Below, piece after piece: positions 33,418 through 40,984 of a stretch of DNA of 64,000 bases. The notes below the pieces were generated by a model. It had not been told where the DNA came from and made no database searches. It was given only the letters and a program-made list of their open reading frames with translations. Each line of letters starts with the position of its first letter. The first letter of the stretch is position 1. Source of the DNA: Flavobacteriales bacterium UBA7468. GTDB taxonomy: Bacteria; Bacteroidota; Bacteroidia; Flavobacteriales_D; Crocinitomicaceae. The stretch is taken from positions 1-64,000 of the forward strand of contig DLPC01000026.1 of NCBI GenBank assembly GCA_002478565.1. The letters run 5' to 3'. The position numbers and the translations under genes are program-made.

Positions 33418-34161
33418 GTGAAATTTTTACAACAATTCGGTCGATATTTACTCATGCTTAAAGTGGTTTTTTCCAAACCCGATAAGTGGAAGTTCTATTT
33501 TCAAAAAAGCATCAATGAAATTGAGCTAATAGGCATCAATTCTTTGCCAATAGTTGCGCTGATGTCTACCTTTATGGGGGCTGTAATTGCATTGCAAACC
33601 GCCTCTAGTATGGAAAGCCCGTTGCTTCCGGATTACACGGTAGGGTTTATTACCCAATCTAGTACGATTTTAGAGTTTTCTCCTACTATCATTTGTCTGA
33701 TCTTGGCCGGAAAAGTAGGTTCAAATGTAGCCTCTGAAATTGGTACGATGCGCGTTACCGAACAAATAGATGCGCTCGAAATAATGGGGGTTAATTCGCT
33801 CAACTTTCTCGTCTTACCCAAAATTACAGCTGCTGTAGTATTTTTTCCGGTGTTGATCATCTTTTCGATGGCGCTTTCCATGCTCGGTGGATGGTTAGCG
33901 CTGCTTGTTTCAGACTTAACCACTACAGAAATATATATTCTTGGTATTCGCGCTTTTTTTAATCCTTTTCACATCACTTATGCCTTAACCAAGACTTTTG
34001 TTTTTGGATTTCTGATTGTCAGTATTTCATCTTTCTATGGTTATCATGTCAAGGGTGGTTCTTTGGATGTTGGTAGAGCCTCAACCCAAGCAGTGGTGAG
34101 TAGCAGTATTGCCATATTAATAGCCAATTTTATTCTAACCCAATTGATGTTGTTGTCATGA
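33418..34161 (+). CDS. mlaE: MlaE-type ABC transporter permease
   Basis: Inner membrane permease of the MCE/Mla lipid transport family. It starts at GTG 33418 and has 247 residues with about five membrane segments. The conserved MlaE text includes FMGAVIALQTA, the long ICLILAGKVGSNVASEIGTMRVTEQIDALEIMGVN region (AGKVGSNVASEIGTM) and FGFLIVSISSFYG near the end. Its stop overlaps the ATPase start by 4 nt. No MlaD/MCE protein lies beside it, so that partner must be encoded elsewhere. Confidence 0.93.
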   Translation: MKFLQQFGRYLLMLKVVFSKPDKWKFYFQKSINEIELIGINSLPIVALMSTFMGAVIALQTASSMESPLLPDYTVGFITQSSTILEFSPTIICLILAGKVGSNVASEIGTMRVTEQIDALEIMGVNSLNFLVLPKITAAVVFFPVLIIFSMALSMLGGWLALLVSDLTTTEIYILGIRAFFNPFHITYALTKTFVFGFLIVSISSFYGYHVKGGSLDVGRASTQAVVSSSIAILIANFILTQLMLLS

Positions 34162-34928
34162 TTGAAGTCAAAGGATTATCCAAGAGTTTTGGTGGTCAGC
34201 AAGTCTTGTTTGACATCAATCACCGTTTTGAAAATGGAAAAGTCAATCTCATTATTGGTCAGTCCGGGCAAGGAAAGTCTGTATTAGCAAAATGCATTGT
34301 TGGGCTTTATGAAGCTGATGCAGGTGAAATACTTTTTGACCAAAGAAATTTTTCCAACATGGACCGTGCAGAGCGCAGCGAGATCCGTCAAGAAATCGGC
34401 ATGCTTTTTCAAGGTGCAGCTCTTTTTGATTCACTCACCGTGGAACAAAATGTTATGTTTCCGCTTCAGATGTTTACAAATTTGACCAAAGCAGAAATCC
34501 AACAACGCGCTGATTTCTGTCTAGAACGGGTCAACTTAGCTGGTCGCAACAAATTGTATCCTTCAGAATGTAGCGGCGGGATGCAAAAAAGAGTCGGGAT
34601 TGCACGGGCAATAGCGATGAATCCAAAATACTTGTTTTGCGATGAACCCAACTCTGGTCTTGATCCCAAAACATCTATTGTCATCGATAAACTTATCAAA
34701 GATATAACAGTAGAATACAACATGACAACGGTTGTTATTACCCATGACATGAATTCAGTGATGGAGATCGGCGACAGCGTTTTGTACATTCATCAGGGAA
34801 AAAAATGGTGGGAAGGTGATAAAAACACGATCATTACTGATCAAAACCCAGAAGTAGAGGCATTTGTATACGCGTCTTCGTTTATGAAGGAAATCCGGAC
34901 ACAAATGCAACAAAAAAGAAGCCTTTGA
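34158..34928 (+). CDS. mlaF: MlaF-type ABC transporter ATPase
   Basis: ATP-binding partner of the permease at 33418. The 256 residues carry Walker A GQSGQGKS (34-41), the signature CSGGMQKRVGIARAIA, Walker B YLFCDEPNSGLDP and the switch region VVITHDMNSVMEIGD. It is likely to drive phospholipid movement between inner and outer membrane; the direction is not shown by sequence. The tRNA-Leu promoter follows within 22 nt of the stop. Confidence 0.94.
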   Translation: MIEVKGLSKSFGGQQVLFDINHRFENGKVNLIIGQSGQGKSVLAKCIVGLYEADAGEILFDQRNFSNMDRAERSEIRQEIGMLFQGAALFDSLTVEQNVMFPLQMFTNLTKAEIQQRADFCLERVNLAGRNKLYPSECSGGMQKRVGIARAIAMNPKYLFCDEPNSGLDPKTSIVIDKLIKDITVEYNMTTVVITHDMNSVMEIGDSVLYIHQGKKWWEGDKNTIITDQNPEVEAFVYASSFMKEIRTQMQQKRSL

Positions 34929-34949
34929 GCCTATTTTTTTTACACTTTG

Positions 34950-34979
34950 TTGCAAATAATTAATTCTTTCTTATCTTTG
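34950..34979 (+). promoter_or_regulatory. Promoter of the tRNA-Leu gene
   Basis: TTG (34950-34952), 19-nt spacer, TATCTTTG (34972-34979), a full match to the Bacteroidota promoter. About 45 nt of 5' leader remain to be trimmed from the tRNA precursor. Confidence 0.75.
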
Positions 34980-35027
34980 CAACCCCAAAGGGACTTGCGT
35001 AAACGGCTCAAGTAAATACATAAAATT

Positions 35028-35109
35028 GCGGATGTGGTGAAATTGGTAGACACGCCAGACTTAGGATCTGGTGCCGAGAGGTGTGCGGGTTCGAGTCCCT
35101 CCATCCGCA
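35028..35109 (+). tRNA. tRNA-Leu (anticodon UAG)
   Basis: 82 nt with long variable arm. The acceptor stem GCGGATG/CATCCGC pairs fully. The anticodon loop CTTAGGA, on stem CCAGA/TCTGG, reads UAG (CUN Leu codons). The T-loop TTCGAGT is standard. The second pair of the T-stem is a C-U mismatch (35086 and 35100), which is unusual. CCA is not encoded after A35109. A promoter lies upstream and a terminator begins at 35112. Confidence 0.95.
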
Positions 35110-35111
35110 CT

Positions 35112-35145
35112 AAGGTCTCGTTGGGTCAACGAGGCCTTTTTTTTT
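35112..35145 (+). terminator. Intrinsic terminator after tRNA-Leu
   Basis: A 9-bp stem GGTCTCGTT/AACGAGGCC (one U-G pair) with a 5-nt loop and nine T. It separates the tRNA from the trigger factor gene. Confidence 0.9.
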
Positions 35146-35169
35146 AAATAATAGGCAAATAATTCATTC

Positions 35170-36513
35170 ATGAAAATTACTCGTCAAGAAATCGATGCCC
35201 AAAATGGCGTTTTAAAAGTGGAAATCGATGCTGCAGACTATCAAGGAAAAGTGAAAGCTGCGCTCGATAAATATCGCAAGACAGCAAAAATTCCTGGTTT
35301 CAGACCTGGTCATGTGCCTGCAGGGCTTATTCAAAAGCAGTTCGGTAAGTCCGTTTTGGCTGAAGAGCTCAATAAAATCACCAACGACGCCCTATATCGT
35401 TTCATCATCGATGAAAAGCTCGACATTCTTGGCAATCCGCTTCCAATTGAAAACGGGGTAGAAGGAAACTTTGATCAGCCTGAAAACTTTACTTTTAGTT
35501 ACGAAATCGGGTACAGCCCATCTTTTGAATTGCCAATTACGGCCAAAACAAAGGTTGATTACGCTACCGTTAAAATTGATAAAGAACTCATCACTAAACA
35601 AGTTGAAGATCTTCGCCGTCGTTATGGCAAACTGATTTCGTCTGATACAGTGAGCGCCAAAGACATGGTAATGGGTAAGTTTGAAGAACTCGATGGCAAC
35701 GCTGTAAAAGCTGAGGGCATCAGCCATTCAACTACGATTTCTATGGAATTTTTGGAAAATAAAGCAGCCATCAAGTTGCTTACAGGAAAAAAAATCAACG
35801 AGTCTTTTGAACTAGACCCGAAAGATGTATCCAAAGGTCCTGAAGATGCTGCAGCCATGCTCGGTATCAGCCCGGAGGCATACGCAGACCTCAACACTAA
35901 ATTCCAGTTTACAGTCAATGACATCAAGCGCATGGAATTGGCTGAACTCAATGAAGAGTTTTTCCAAAAATTATTTGCAGACGAAGTCAAGACAGAGGCA
36001 GAAATGAACAAGCGCATTGAAGCTGACCTTGCTCGCATGTTTGAAGAAGATTCAGATCGTCTTTTTACGCGCAAAGTATACGATATGCTGCTCGAGAAAA
36101 CATCTATGACCTTCCCTGAAGCATTCTTAAAGCGTTGGATCAAAGCTTCTGCAGAGAAACCAATTACAGAAGAAGAAATCGAAAAAGAATTTGCAGCTTA
36201 CTTGCTCTCTTTGAAATGGCAATTGATCCAAACCAAAATTTTCAAAGACAATAACATTCAGTTGACTAACGAAGAAGTGCTAGATTTCACGAAGAACTTA
36301 GTAATTGGCAACTATGCGCAGTACGGTTTGCCTGCTCCAGAAGAAGCAGAATTACTCGAAACCGCCCAGCGTTTATTGCAGAACAAAGAACAAGCCAATG
36401 GTATCTACGACCGTTTGGCAGAAAGAAAACTCACTGACTATTTCAAAAGTGCCGTGAGCATGACTAAAAAAGAAATGAAATACGACGATTTCGTTGCACA
36501 GGCACAAGCCTAA
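35170..36513 (+). CDS. tig: Trigger factor (ribosome-associated chaperone)
   Basis: Binds L23 at the tunnel exit and shields nascent chains. The 447 residues have the ribosome-binding signature GFRPGHVP at 43-50. The middle domain (about 150-245) is in the position of the FKBP-type prolyl isomerase but has diverged strongly, as in other Bacteroidota. The C-terminal helical chaperone arms follow. It has no clpP-clpX neighbours. The stop codon overlaps the stop of the convergent oxyR by 4 nt. Confidence 0.94.
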   Translation: MKITRQEIDAQNGVLKVEIDAADYQGKVKAALDKYRKTAKIPGFRPGHVPAGLIQKQFGKSVLAEELNKITNDALYRFIIDEKLDILGNPLPIENGVEGNFDQPENFTFSYEIGYSPSFELPITAKTKVDYATVKIDKELITKQVEDLRRRYGKLISSDTVSAKDMVMGKFEELDGNAVKAEGISHSTTISMEFLENKAAIKLLTGKKINESFELDPKDVSKGPEDAAAMLGISPEAYADLNTKFQFTVNDIKRMELAELNEEFFQKLFADEVKTEAEMNKRIEADLARMFEEDSDRLFTRKVYDMLLEKTSMTFPEAFLKRWIKASAEKPITEEEIEKEFAAYLLSLKWQLIQTKIFKDNNIQLTNEEVLDFTKNLVIGNYAQYGLPAPEEAELLETAQRLLQNKEQANGIYDRLAERKLTDYFKSAVSMTKKEMKYDDFVAQAQA

Positions 36514-37439
36514 GCAATATCCCAATCCAACACCTGTAGGTGTTTATTTTGAGCCTTGATTCCATAGTGTAATTGTATACTGCGGATCAAGGCTTTAATA
36601 TTTTCAGTCTTCATGCTCCTATTTGGGGTGAGTGCAATAATTTCTCTTGCGGGGGCTGCAGTTGGAGTCATCAGTTTTTTGATCCCATTTTGCTGTAATG
36701 GTTTGAGTTTAAAATACTCAGGAACTAGCGTATACCCTCCTTGTTGGTCTACCATTTCCAACAAGAGCGGTAAATTGCCGCCTTCGTAATCCCAGTCTGC
36801 TTTGTTATCTTGGGCATTGAGTTGGCAAAAATGCAACATTTGTGTGCGCAGACAGTTTCCTTGGTTCAGTAACCACGGGTGCATTTTCTGAATTTCATCT
36901 AAACTGATTGTAGCCTCAGGATGTTGTGGACAATAAATAAGAATTTCCTCTAAATAAAGTGGAATAGTCTGAATGCGCGGATCATGAAATGGCCCTGCAA
37001 TAACAGCCAAATCGAGCTCTTTCTTTTCTAGGGCTTCGATGGCCTCAGTAGTTTTGAGTTCTTTGATTTGTAGCCGTACATTGGTAAAATCTCTTACCCA
37101 ACTTGAAAATAAATCTGGTAAAAGGTAGGTTGCAATAGTCGGAATGATACCAATTCGAATCTCTTCTTTCACATTGCCTTTAAGTTGTTCAGATAAGTAT
37201 TTGATTTTCTCCGTTTCAGCCAAAATTTCTCTGATGATGGGCAGCAGTTTTTTACCGGCTGGTGTGAGCTGTAGTGGTTGTGCATCGCGGTCAAAGATGG
37301 CATACCCTAGGGTATCTTCTGCTTTTTTAATCTGCATCGAAAGTGTAGGTTGCGTCACAAAGCAACGTTCACTGGCTCTTTGAAATTGCAATTCTTCACT
37401 GAGAATGACGATGTAATACATTTGTTGCAACGAAATCAT
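36510..37439 (-). CDS. oxyR: OxyR-type hydrogen peroxide-sensing LysR regulator
   Basis: From the ATG at 37439 it has 309 residues. The N-terminal winged helix-turn-helix (ASERCFVTQPTLSMQIKKAE) and the LysR effector domain are complete. Cys196 and Cys205, in GNCLRTQMLHFC, have the 9-residue spacing and surroundings of the redox pair Cys199/Cys208 of E. coli OxyR. It is divergent from the peroxiredoxin operon, its expected target. A 16-codon upstream extension of the frame is rejected for lack of LysR similarity. Confidence 0.94.
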   Translation of the reverse strand: MISLQQMYYIVILSEELQFQRASERCFVTQPTLSMQIKKAEDTLGYAIFDRDAQPLQLTPAGKKLLPIIREILAETEKIKYLSEQLKGNVKEEIRIGIIPTIATYLLPDLFSSWVRDFTNVRLQIKELKTTEAIEALEKKELDLAVIAGPFHDPRIQTIPLYLEEILIYCPQHPEATISLDEIQKMHPWLLNQGNCLRTQMLHFCQLNAQDNKADWDYEGGNLPLLLEMVDQQGGYTLVPEYFKLKPLQQNGIKKLMTPTAAPAREIIALTPNRSMKTENIKALIRSIQLHYGIKAQNKHLQVLDWDIA

Positions 37440-37515
37440 CTTGTATAGGAATATGGTATAAATAAAATCTATGTAAATATAAAACAAATCGAAATTAAAT
37501 ATGTTTGAGGTACCC

Positions 37516-37539
37516 TTAACTTTGTATCACAAAAGTTAA
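37516..37539. promoter_or_regulatory. Palindrome between oxyR and the peroxiredoxin gene, candidate operator
   Basis: TTAACTTT and AAAGTTAA form a perfect 8-bp inverted repeat around an 8-nt spacer. It lies about 75 nt from the oxyR start and 90 nt from the peroxiredoxin start. LysR regulators often bind such sites between divergent genes. The left half also contains a TAACTTTG box (37517-37524), so binding could cover a promoter. Confidence 0.45.
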
Positions 37540-37585
37540 CGTTGATTTATTAAACAGATCACTTCGTTTCTCAACCAAATCGACC

Positions 37586-37593
37586 TAACTTTG
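37586..37593 (+). promoter_or_regulatory. Candidate -7 element of the peroxiredoxin promoter
   Basis: TAACTTTG matches TAnnTTTG and is 35 nt before the ATG. No clear -33 TTG is found, which would fit a promoter that needs an activator such as OxyR. Confidence 0.45.
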
Positions 37594-37628
37594 TTGAAAG
37601 AGTAATAACCAAATAAATTATAATCAAC

Positions 37629-38252
37629 ATGTCAACTTTAGTAGGAAAAAAATTCCCAGACATTAGCGTAAAAGCCATTGACGAAATGGGTGATACATTC
37701 AGTATCAATGTATTGAAACAAGCAACAGACAACAACAAAAAAGTAGTTTTATTTTGGTATCCAAAAGACTTCACATTTGTTTGTCCTACGGAAATTCATG
37801 CATTTCAAGAGGCAGCAGCTGAATTCGAAAAAAGAAATACAATCGTAATCGGGGCTTCATGTGATACTGCAGAAGTACACTTTGCATGGTTAAATACAGC
37901 CAAAGACAACGGTGGTATCGAAGGTGTTCGTTTTCCTTTGATTGCAGATTCTACCAGACTTCTTGCTCAAGAACTCGGCATCTTAGATTACGACATGTTC
38001 GATGAAGACAACATGGCAGGAGACAACGTGCCATACCGTGCAACTTATCTATTAGACGAAACCGGAATGGTATTCCATGAATCAGTGAATCACTTCCCAG
38101 TGGGAAGAAACGTACACGAATACCTTCGTTTGATCGACGCTTTTGCACACGTTCAAAAACATGGTGAAGTTTGCCCAGCAAACTGGGAAGAAGGTAAAGA
38201 TGCCATGAACGCAACACGCAACGGTGTTGCTGATTACTTAAGCAAACACTAA
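37629..38252 (+). CDS. 2-Cys peroxiredoxin (AhpC/TSA family)
   Basis: Reduces hydrogen peroxide and organic peroxides. The 207 residues have the peroxidatic Cys52 in FTFVCPTE and the resolving Cys182 in GEVCPANW, as in typical 2-Cys enzymes. It starts a three-gene unit with a thioredoxin (4 nt downstream) and a small protein, and it is divergent from oxyR. No AhpF is present, so the adjacent thioredoxin is the probable reductant. Confidence 0.95.
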   Translation: MSTLVGKKFPDISVKAIDEMGDTFSINVLKQATDNNKKVVLFWYPKDFTFVCPTEIHAFQEAAAEFEKRNTIVIGASCDTAEVHFAWLNTAKDNGGIEGVRFPLIADSTRLLAQELGILDYDMFDEDNMAGDNVPYRATYLLDETGMVFHESVNHFPVGRNVHEYLRLIDAFAHVQKHGEVCPANWEEGKDAMNATRNGVADYLSKH

Positions 38253-38256
38253 GCTT

Positions 38257-38571
38257 ATGTTCAGCGAATTGAACTCAGATAACCTAGACCAAGTTCTAGG
38301 TACGCACACAAAAGTGATGGTGCAGTATGGCGCAGGTTGGTGTGGCAATTGTAAAATTACCAAGCCCAAATTCAAACGCCTCGCAGAAACGCACACAGAC
38401 ATCGAGTTTGTTTATGTAGATGCTGAGTTGTATCCAAATGCTCGCAAATTTGCCAACGTGAGTAACTTACCAACTTTCGCTTCTTTCGAAGGTGGTCAGT
38501 TGAAAGCAGAGGCGCAAGGAAACAAAATAGAAACGATTCAAGAAGTACTCGATGCGCTTACCAGTCATTAA
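38257..38571 (+). CDS. Thioredoxin-family protein
   Basis: A 104-residue thioredoxin fold with the redox motif WCGNC (Cys29, Cys32) instead of WCGPC, and a cis-Pro in SNLPTF. Substituting Asn for Pro changes the redox potential in other thioredoxins. There is no signal peptide, so it is cytoplasmic. Lying 4 nt after the peroxiredoxin gene and overlapping the next gene by 20 nt, it most likely recycles that peroxiredoxin (inference). Confidence 0.93.
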   Translation: MFSELNSDNLDQVLGTHTKVMVQYGAGWCGNCKITKPKFKRLAETHTDIEFVYVDAELYPNARKFANVSNLPTFASFEGGQLKAEAQGNKIETIQEVLDALTSH

Positions 38572-38806
38572 ACATATTGTAGAATTCATCGAACAAAACG
38601 ATGAGGATTACATCAATGAAACGATGGAAACGCTCGAAAATCTCATCGAAGCGCCCGGAATCAAAGACGAAGAACTTGATGTCATTGGCGAGTTACTCTC
38701 GAATTTTTCAGGGGCCATTGAGGTTCATCGTGAAATTCAAAAAGGAATCCCCAAGAAGGATGCACTCAATGGATTCATGAAAAGAGTCACCGGATCTATT
38801 AACTAA
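38552..38806 (+). CDS. Small conserved protein, DUF6952-like, function unknown
   Basis: 84 residues, acidic and helical, with DEELDVIGELLSN and KKDALNGFMKRV. From memory it fits a small family (DUF6952) found after peroxiredoxin and thioredoxin genes in flavobacteria. The frame overlaps the thioredoxin end by 20 nt, which supports coupled translation. No Cys is present, so it is not itself a redox carrier. A UUCG-loop terminator follows directly. Confidence 0.85.
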   Translation: MRLPVIKHIVEFIEQNDEDYINETMETLENLIEAPGIKDEELDVIGELLSNFSGAIEVHREIQKGIPKKDALNGFMKRVTGSIN

Positions 38807-38807
38807 C

Positions 38808-38833
38808 AAAAACCACCTTCGGGTGGTTTTTTT
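38808..38833 (+). terminator. Intrinsic terminator after the peroxiredoxin operon
   Basis: A 10-bp stem AAAAACCACC/GGTGGTTTTT with a UUCG tetraloop and T-run. It is the third UUCG terminator of the window. Confidence 0.92.
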
Positions 38834-38838
38834 ATGCC

Positions 38839-38846
38839 TATCTTTG
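38839..38846 (+). promoter_or_regulatory. -7-like element just before prfA
   Basis: TATCTTTG matches TAnnTTTG and ends 4 nt before the prfA ATG. Transcription would start on or beside the start codon. The -33 position is occupied by the terminator T-run and holds no TTG. Confidence 0.4.
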
Positions 38847-38850
38847 CGGC

Positions 38851-39930
38851 ATGTCTGACTTACTTAGCAAACTAGAAGCCATTCATTTTCGCTTCATTGA
38901 AGTGGGTAAAATGATTACCGATCCCGATATCATTTCGGACATGAGTCGGTATGTCAAACTCAATAAAGAATACCGAGATCTCGAGATTCTTGATCAAGCC
39001 TACTCAAAATATAGCTTGGTACTTGGAAATCTAAAAAGTGCAAAAGCGCTATTAGAGGAGGAACAAGATCCGGAAATGAGAGAGATGGCTAAACTCGAAA
39101 TTGACGAGCTTGAACAACAACGCCCAATCCTTGAGGAAGAAATCAAATTATTGCTTATCCCTAAAGATCCCGAAGACGACAAAAACGCCATCTTAGAGCT
39201 TCGGGCAGGTACTGGCGGAGACGAAGCCTGTATCTTTGTAGAAGATGTCTTTCGCATGTACACCATGTATTTTAAAGCAATGGGCTGGAACTACGAAGTA
39301 CTCAATTCATCAGAAGGTTCAGTAAAAGGCTACAAAGAAATTTCAATGGAAATTACGGGGGCTGGTATTTATGGTTCCTTAAAATTTGAATCAGGTGTGC
39401 ATCGCGTGCAACGTGTGCCAGAAACAGAATCTCAAGGAAGGGTTCACACATCCGCTATCACCGTTGCTGTTTTACCAGAAGCTGAAGAGGTCGATTTCGA
39501 ACTCGATATGAATGATGTCAGAAAAGATACTTTCAGAGCCTCAGGAGCAGGAGGTCAGCACATTAACAAAACAGAATCTGCCATTCGACTCACCCACGTT
39601 CCGACTGGTACTGTTGTAGAATGTCAAGATGGCCGTTCTCAGCACAAAAACCTAGAAAAGGCAATTTCTGTCTTGCGTTCAAGGCTTTATCAATTAGAAC
39701 TCGATCGCGTTCAAAGTGAAAGAGCTGCACAAAGAAAAACTTTGGTCTCTACCGGTGACCGCTCTGCAAAAATTAGAACTTACAATTATCCGCAAGGTCG
39801 TATCACGGATCACCGCATCAATAAAACGATGTACAACTTAGGTGTTTTTATGAATGGCGATATTCAAGAAATGCTAGATGCGCTTAAAATGGCCGAAAAT
39901 GCGGAAAAACTAAAAGGTGAAACCGCATGA
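38851..39930 (+). CDS. prfA: Peptide chain release factor 1
   Basis: RF1 ends translation at UAA and UAG. The 359 residues have the stop-codon reading tripeptide PET at 190-192 (PAT in E. coli; a P-x-T tripeptide is RF1, SPF is RF2) and the hydrolysis motif GGQ at 234-236 in ASGAGGQHINKTES. It follows a terminator and overlaps pyrF by 4 nt (ATGA). Confidence 0.96.
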   Translation: MSDLLSKLEAIHFRFIEVGKMITDPDIISDMSRYVKLNKEYRDLEILDQAYSKYSLVLGNLKSAKALLEEEQDPEMREMAKLEIDELEQQRPILEEEIKLLLIPKDPEDDKNAILELRAGTGGDEACIFVEDVFRMYTMYFKAMGWNYEVLNSSEGSVKGYKEISMEITGAGIYGSLKFESGVHRVQRVPETESQGRVHTSAITVAVLPEAEEVDFELDMNDVRKDTFRASGAGGQHINKTESAIRLTHVPTGTVVECQDGRSQHKNLEKAISVLRSRLYQLELDRVQSERAAQRKTLVSTGDRSAKIRTYNYPQGRITDHRINKTMYNLGVFMNGDIQEMLDALKMAENAEKLKGETA

Positions 39931-40742
39931 CAAAAGCTGATTTACTGGCACAAATCAAATTGAAACAATCTTTTTTGTGCGTTGGTCTCGATCCTGATTT
40001 AAATAAAATCCCCCAACATCTGTTAGCCACAGCAGATCCACTTTTTGAGTTTTGTAAGGCAATTATTGATGCAACGCATCCTTATGCGGTTGCTTTTAAG
40101 CCAAATACAGCATTTTTTGAATGTCATGGAGCTGCAGGTTGGGAAGCACTCAGAAAAACGATCGCATATATTCCAAAAGAATGTATGGTTATTGCCGACG
40201 CCAAGCGCGGTGATATTGGCAATACCTCCACCTATTATGCCAAAACATTTTTTGAGCATATGAATGCCGACGCTGTTACGGTTGCACCATACATGGGTTC
40301 AGATTCTGTGTTACCCTTTTTAGCATTCGAAAACAAATGGGTTGTTTTATTGGCTTTGACTTCCAATGAAGGAGCCAAAGATTTTCAACTCGCCACCGAA
40401 AATGCAGTGCCGCTCTTTGAACAAGTATTAAAGAAATCAGCAAAGTGGGGAAGTCCAGAGCAGCTTATGTATGTTGTTGGGGCAACACGCGCAGAGGATA
40501 TTGCTAAAGTAAGGGCTTTGGTCCCTGATTATTTCTTTTTGGTACCAGGTGTCGGTGCTCAAGGAGGGGACTTAGACGAAGTAGTTCGTTATGGAGCCAA
40601 TGCAGAACTGGGCTTATTGGTAAACTCTTCACGTGCTATTATTTATGCCTCATCAGGCGAAGACTTTGCGATAGCCGCAAAAAAAGAAGCGCTGAACATA
40701 CAAAACCAAATGGCCGTGCATATTCAGCGCCTCGCGTTGTAA
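39927..40742 (+). CDS. pyrF: Orotidine 5'-phosphate decarboxylase
   Basis: Last step of UMP synthesis. The 271 residues belong to the longer type 2 form, with CVGLDPDLNKIP, AVAFKPNTAFFE and the active-site motif IADAKRGDIGNTS, then FLVPGVGAQGGD. It is coupled to prfA by a 4-nt overlap. Its stop is 7 nt from the convergent small lipoprotein gene. Confidence 0.95.
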   Translation: MTKADLLAQIKLKQSFLCVGLDPDLNKIPQHLLATADPLFEFCKAIIDATHPYAVAFKPNTAFFECHGAAGWEALRKTIAYIPKECMVIADAKRGDIGNTSTYYAKTFFEHMNADAVTVAPYMGSDSVLPFLAFENKWVVLLALTSNEGAKDFQLATENAVPLFEQVLKKSAKWGSPEQLMYVVGATRAEDIAKVRALVPDYFFLVPGVGAQGGDLDEVVRYGANAELGLLVNSSRAIIYASSGEDFAIAAKKEALNIQNQMAVHIQRLAL

Positions 40743-40749
40743 ATAATGC

Positions 40750-40893
40750 TTATCTTGTTGCTAAGTCAGCGTTTTGTTCAGTTTGTTGAACGCTTCCGTA
40801 AGCATCACAGCTCGCTTTACGACCTGCACCGCAAGAAGCTAAAAACAATACAGCAAAAAGAGCTGCAACGATAAAAGTAGATTTTGATTTCAT
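40750..40893 (-). CDS. Small lipoprotein, 47 aa
   Basis: Starting at 40893, the peptide is a classic lipoprotein precursor: MKSKSTFIVAALFAVLFLASC, then 26 residues of mature chain beginning CGAGRKASCDAYGS. The longer frame to 40959 adds a Thr-rich stretch that is probably untranslated, since a TAACTTTG -7 box lies at 40941-40948. It sits between pyrF and the divergent BamA-like gene. Function unknown; such short lipoproteins are easily missed. Confidence 0.75.
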   Translation of the reverse strand: MKSKSTFIVAALFAVLFLASCGAGRKASCDAYGSVQQTEQNADLATR

Positions 40894-40940
40894 GGTTGTT
40901 TGTTTTGTTGTTGTTGCTTCGTTTAACGGAAGTCCATGTA

Positions 40941-40948
40941 CAAAGTTA
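40941..40948 (-). promoter_or_regulatory. Candidate -7 element of the small lipoprotein gene
   Basis: TAACTTTG on the minus strand, about 47 nt before the ATG at 40893. It supports the shorter start. No clear -33 element is seen. Confidence 0.45.
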
Positions 40949-40984
40949 CAATTTTTCAAAAATTAGCGCGTTTTAATTTAAGCA

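Noticed and set aside
35622..36143. 173-codon open frame antisense to trigger factor
   Set aside because: Composition is Ser-rich shadow coding; no promoter, and the sense strand encodes a complete Tig.
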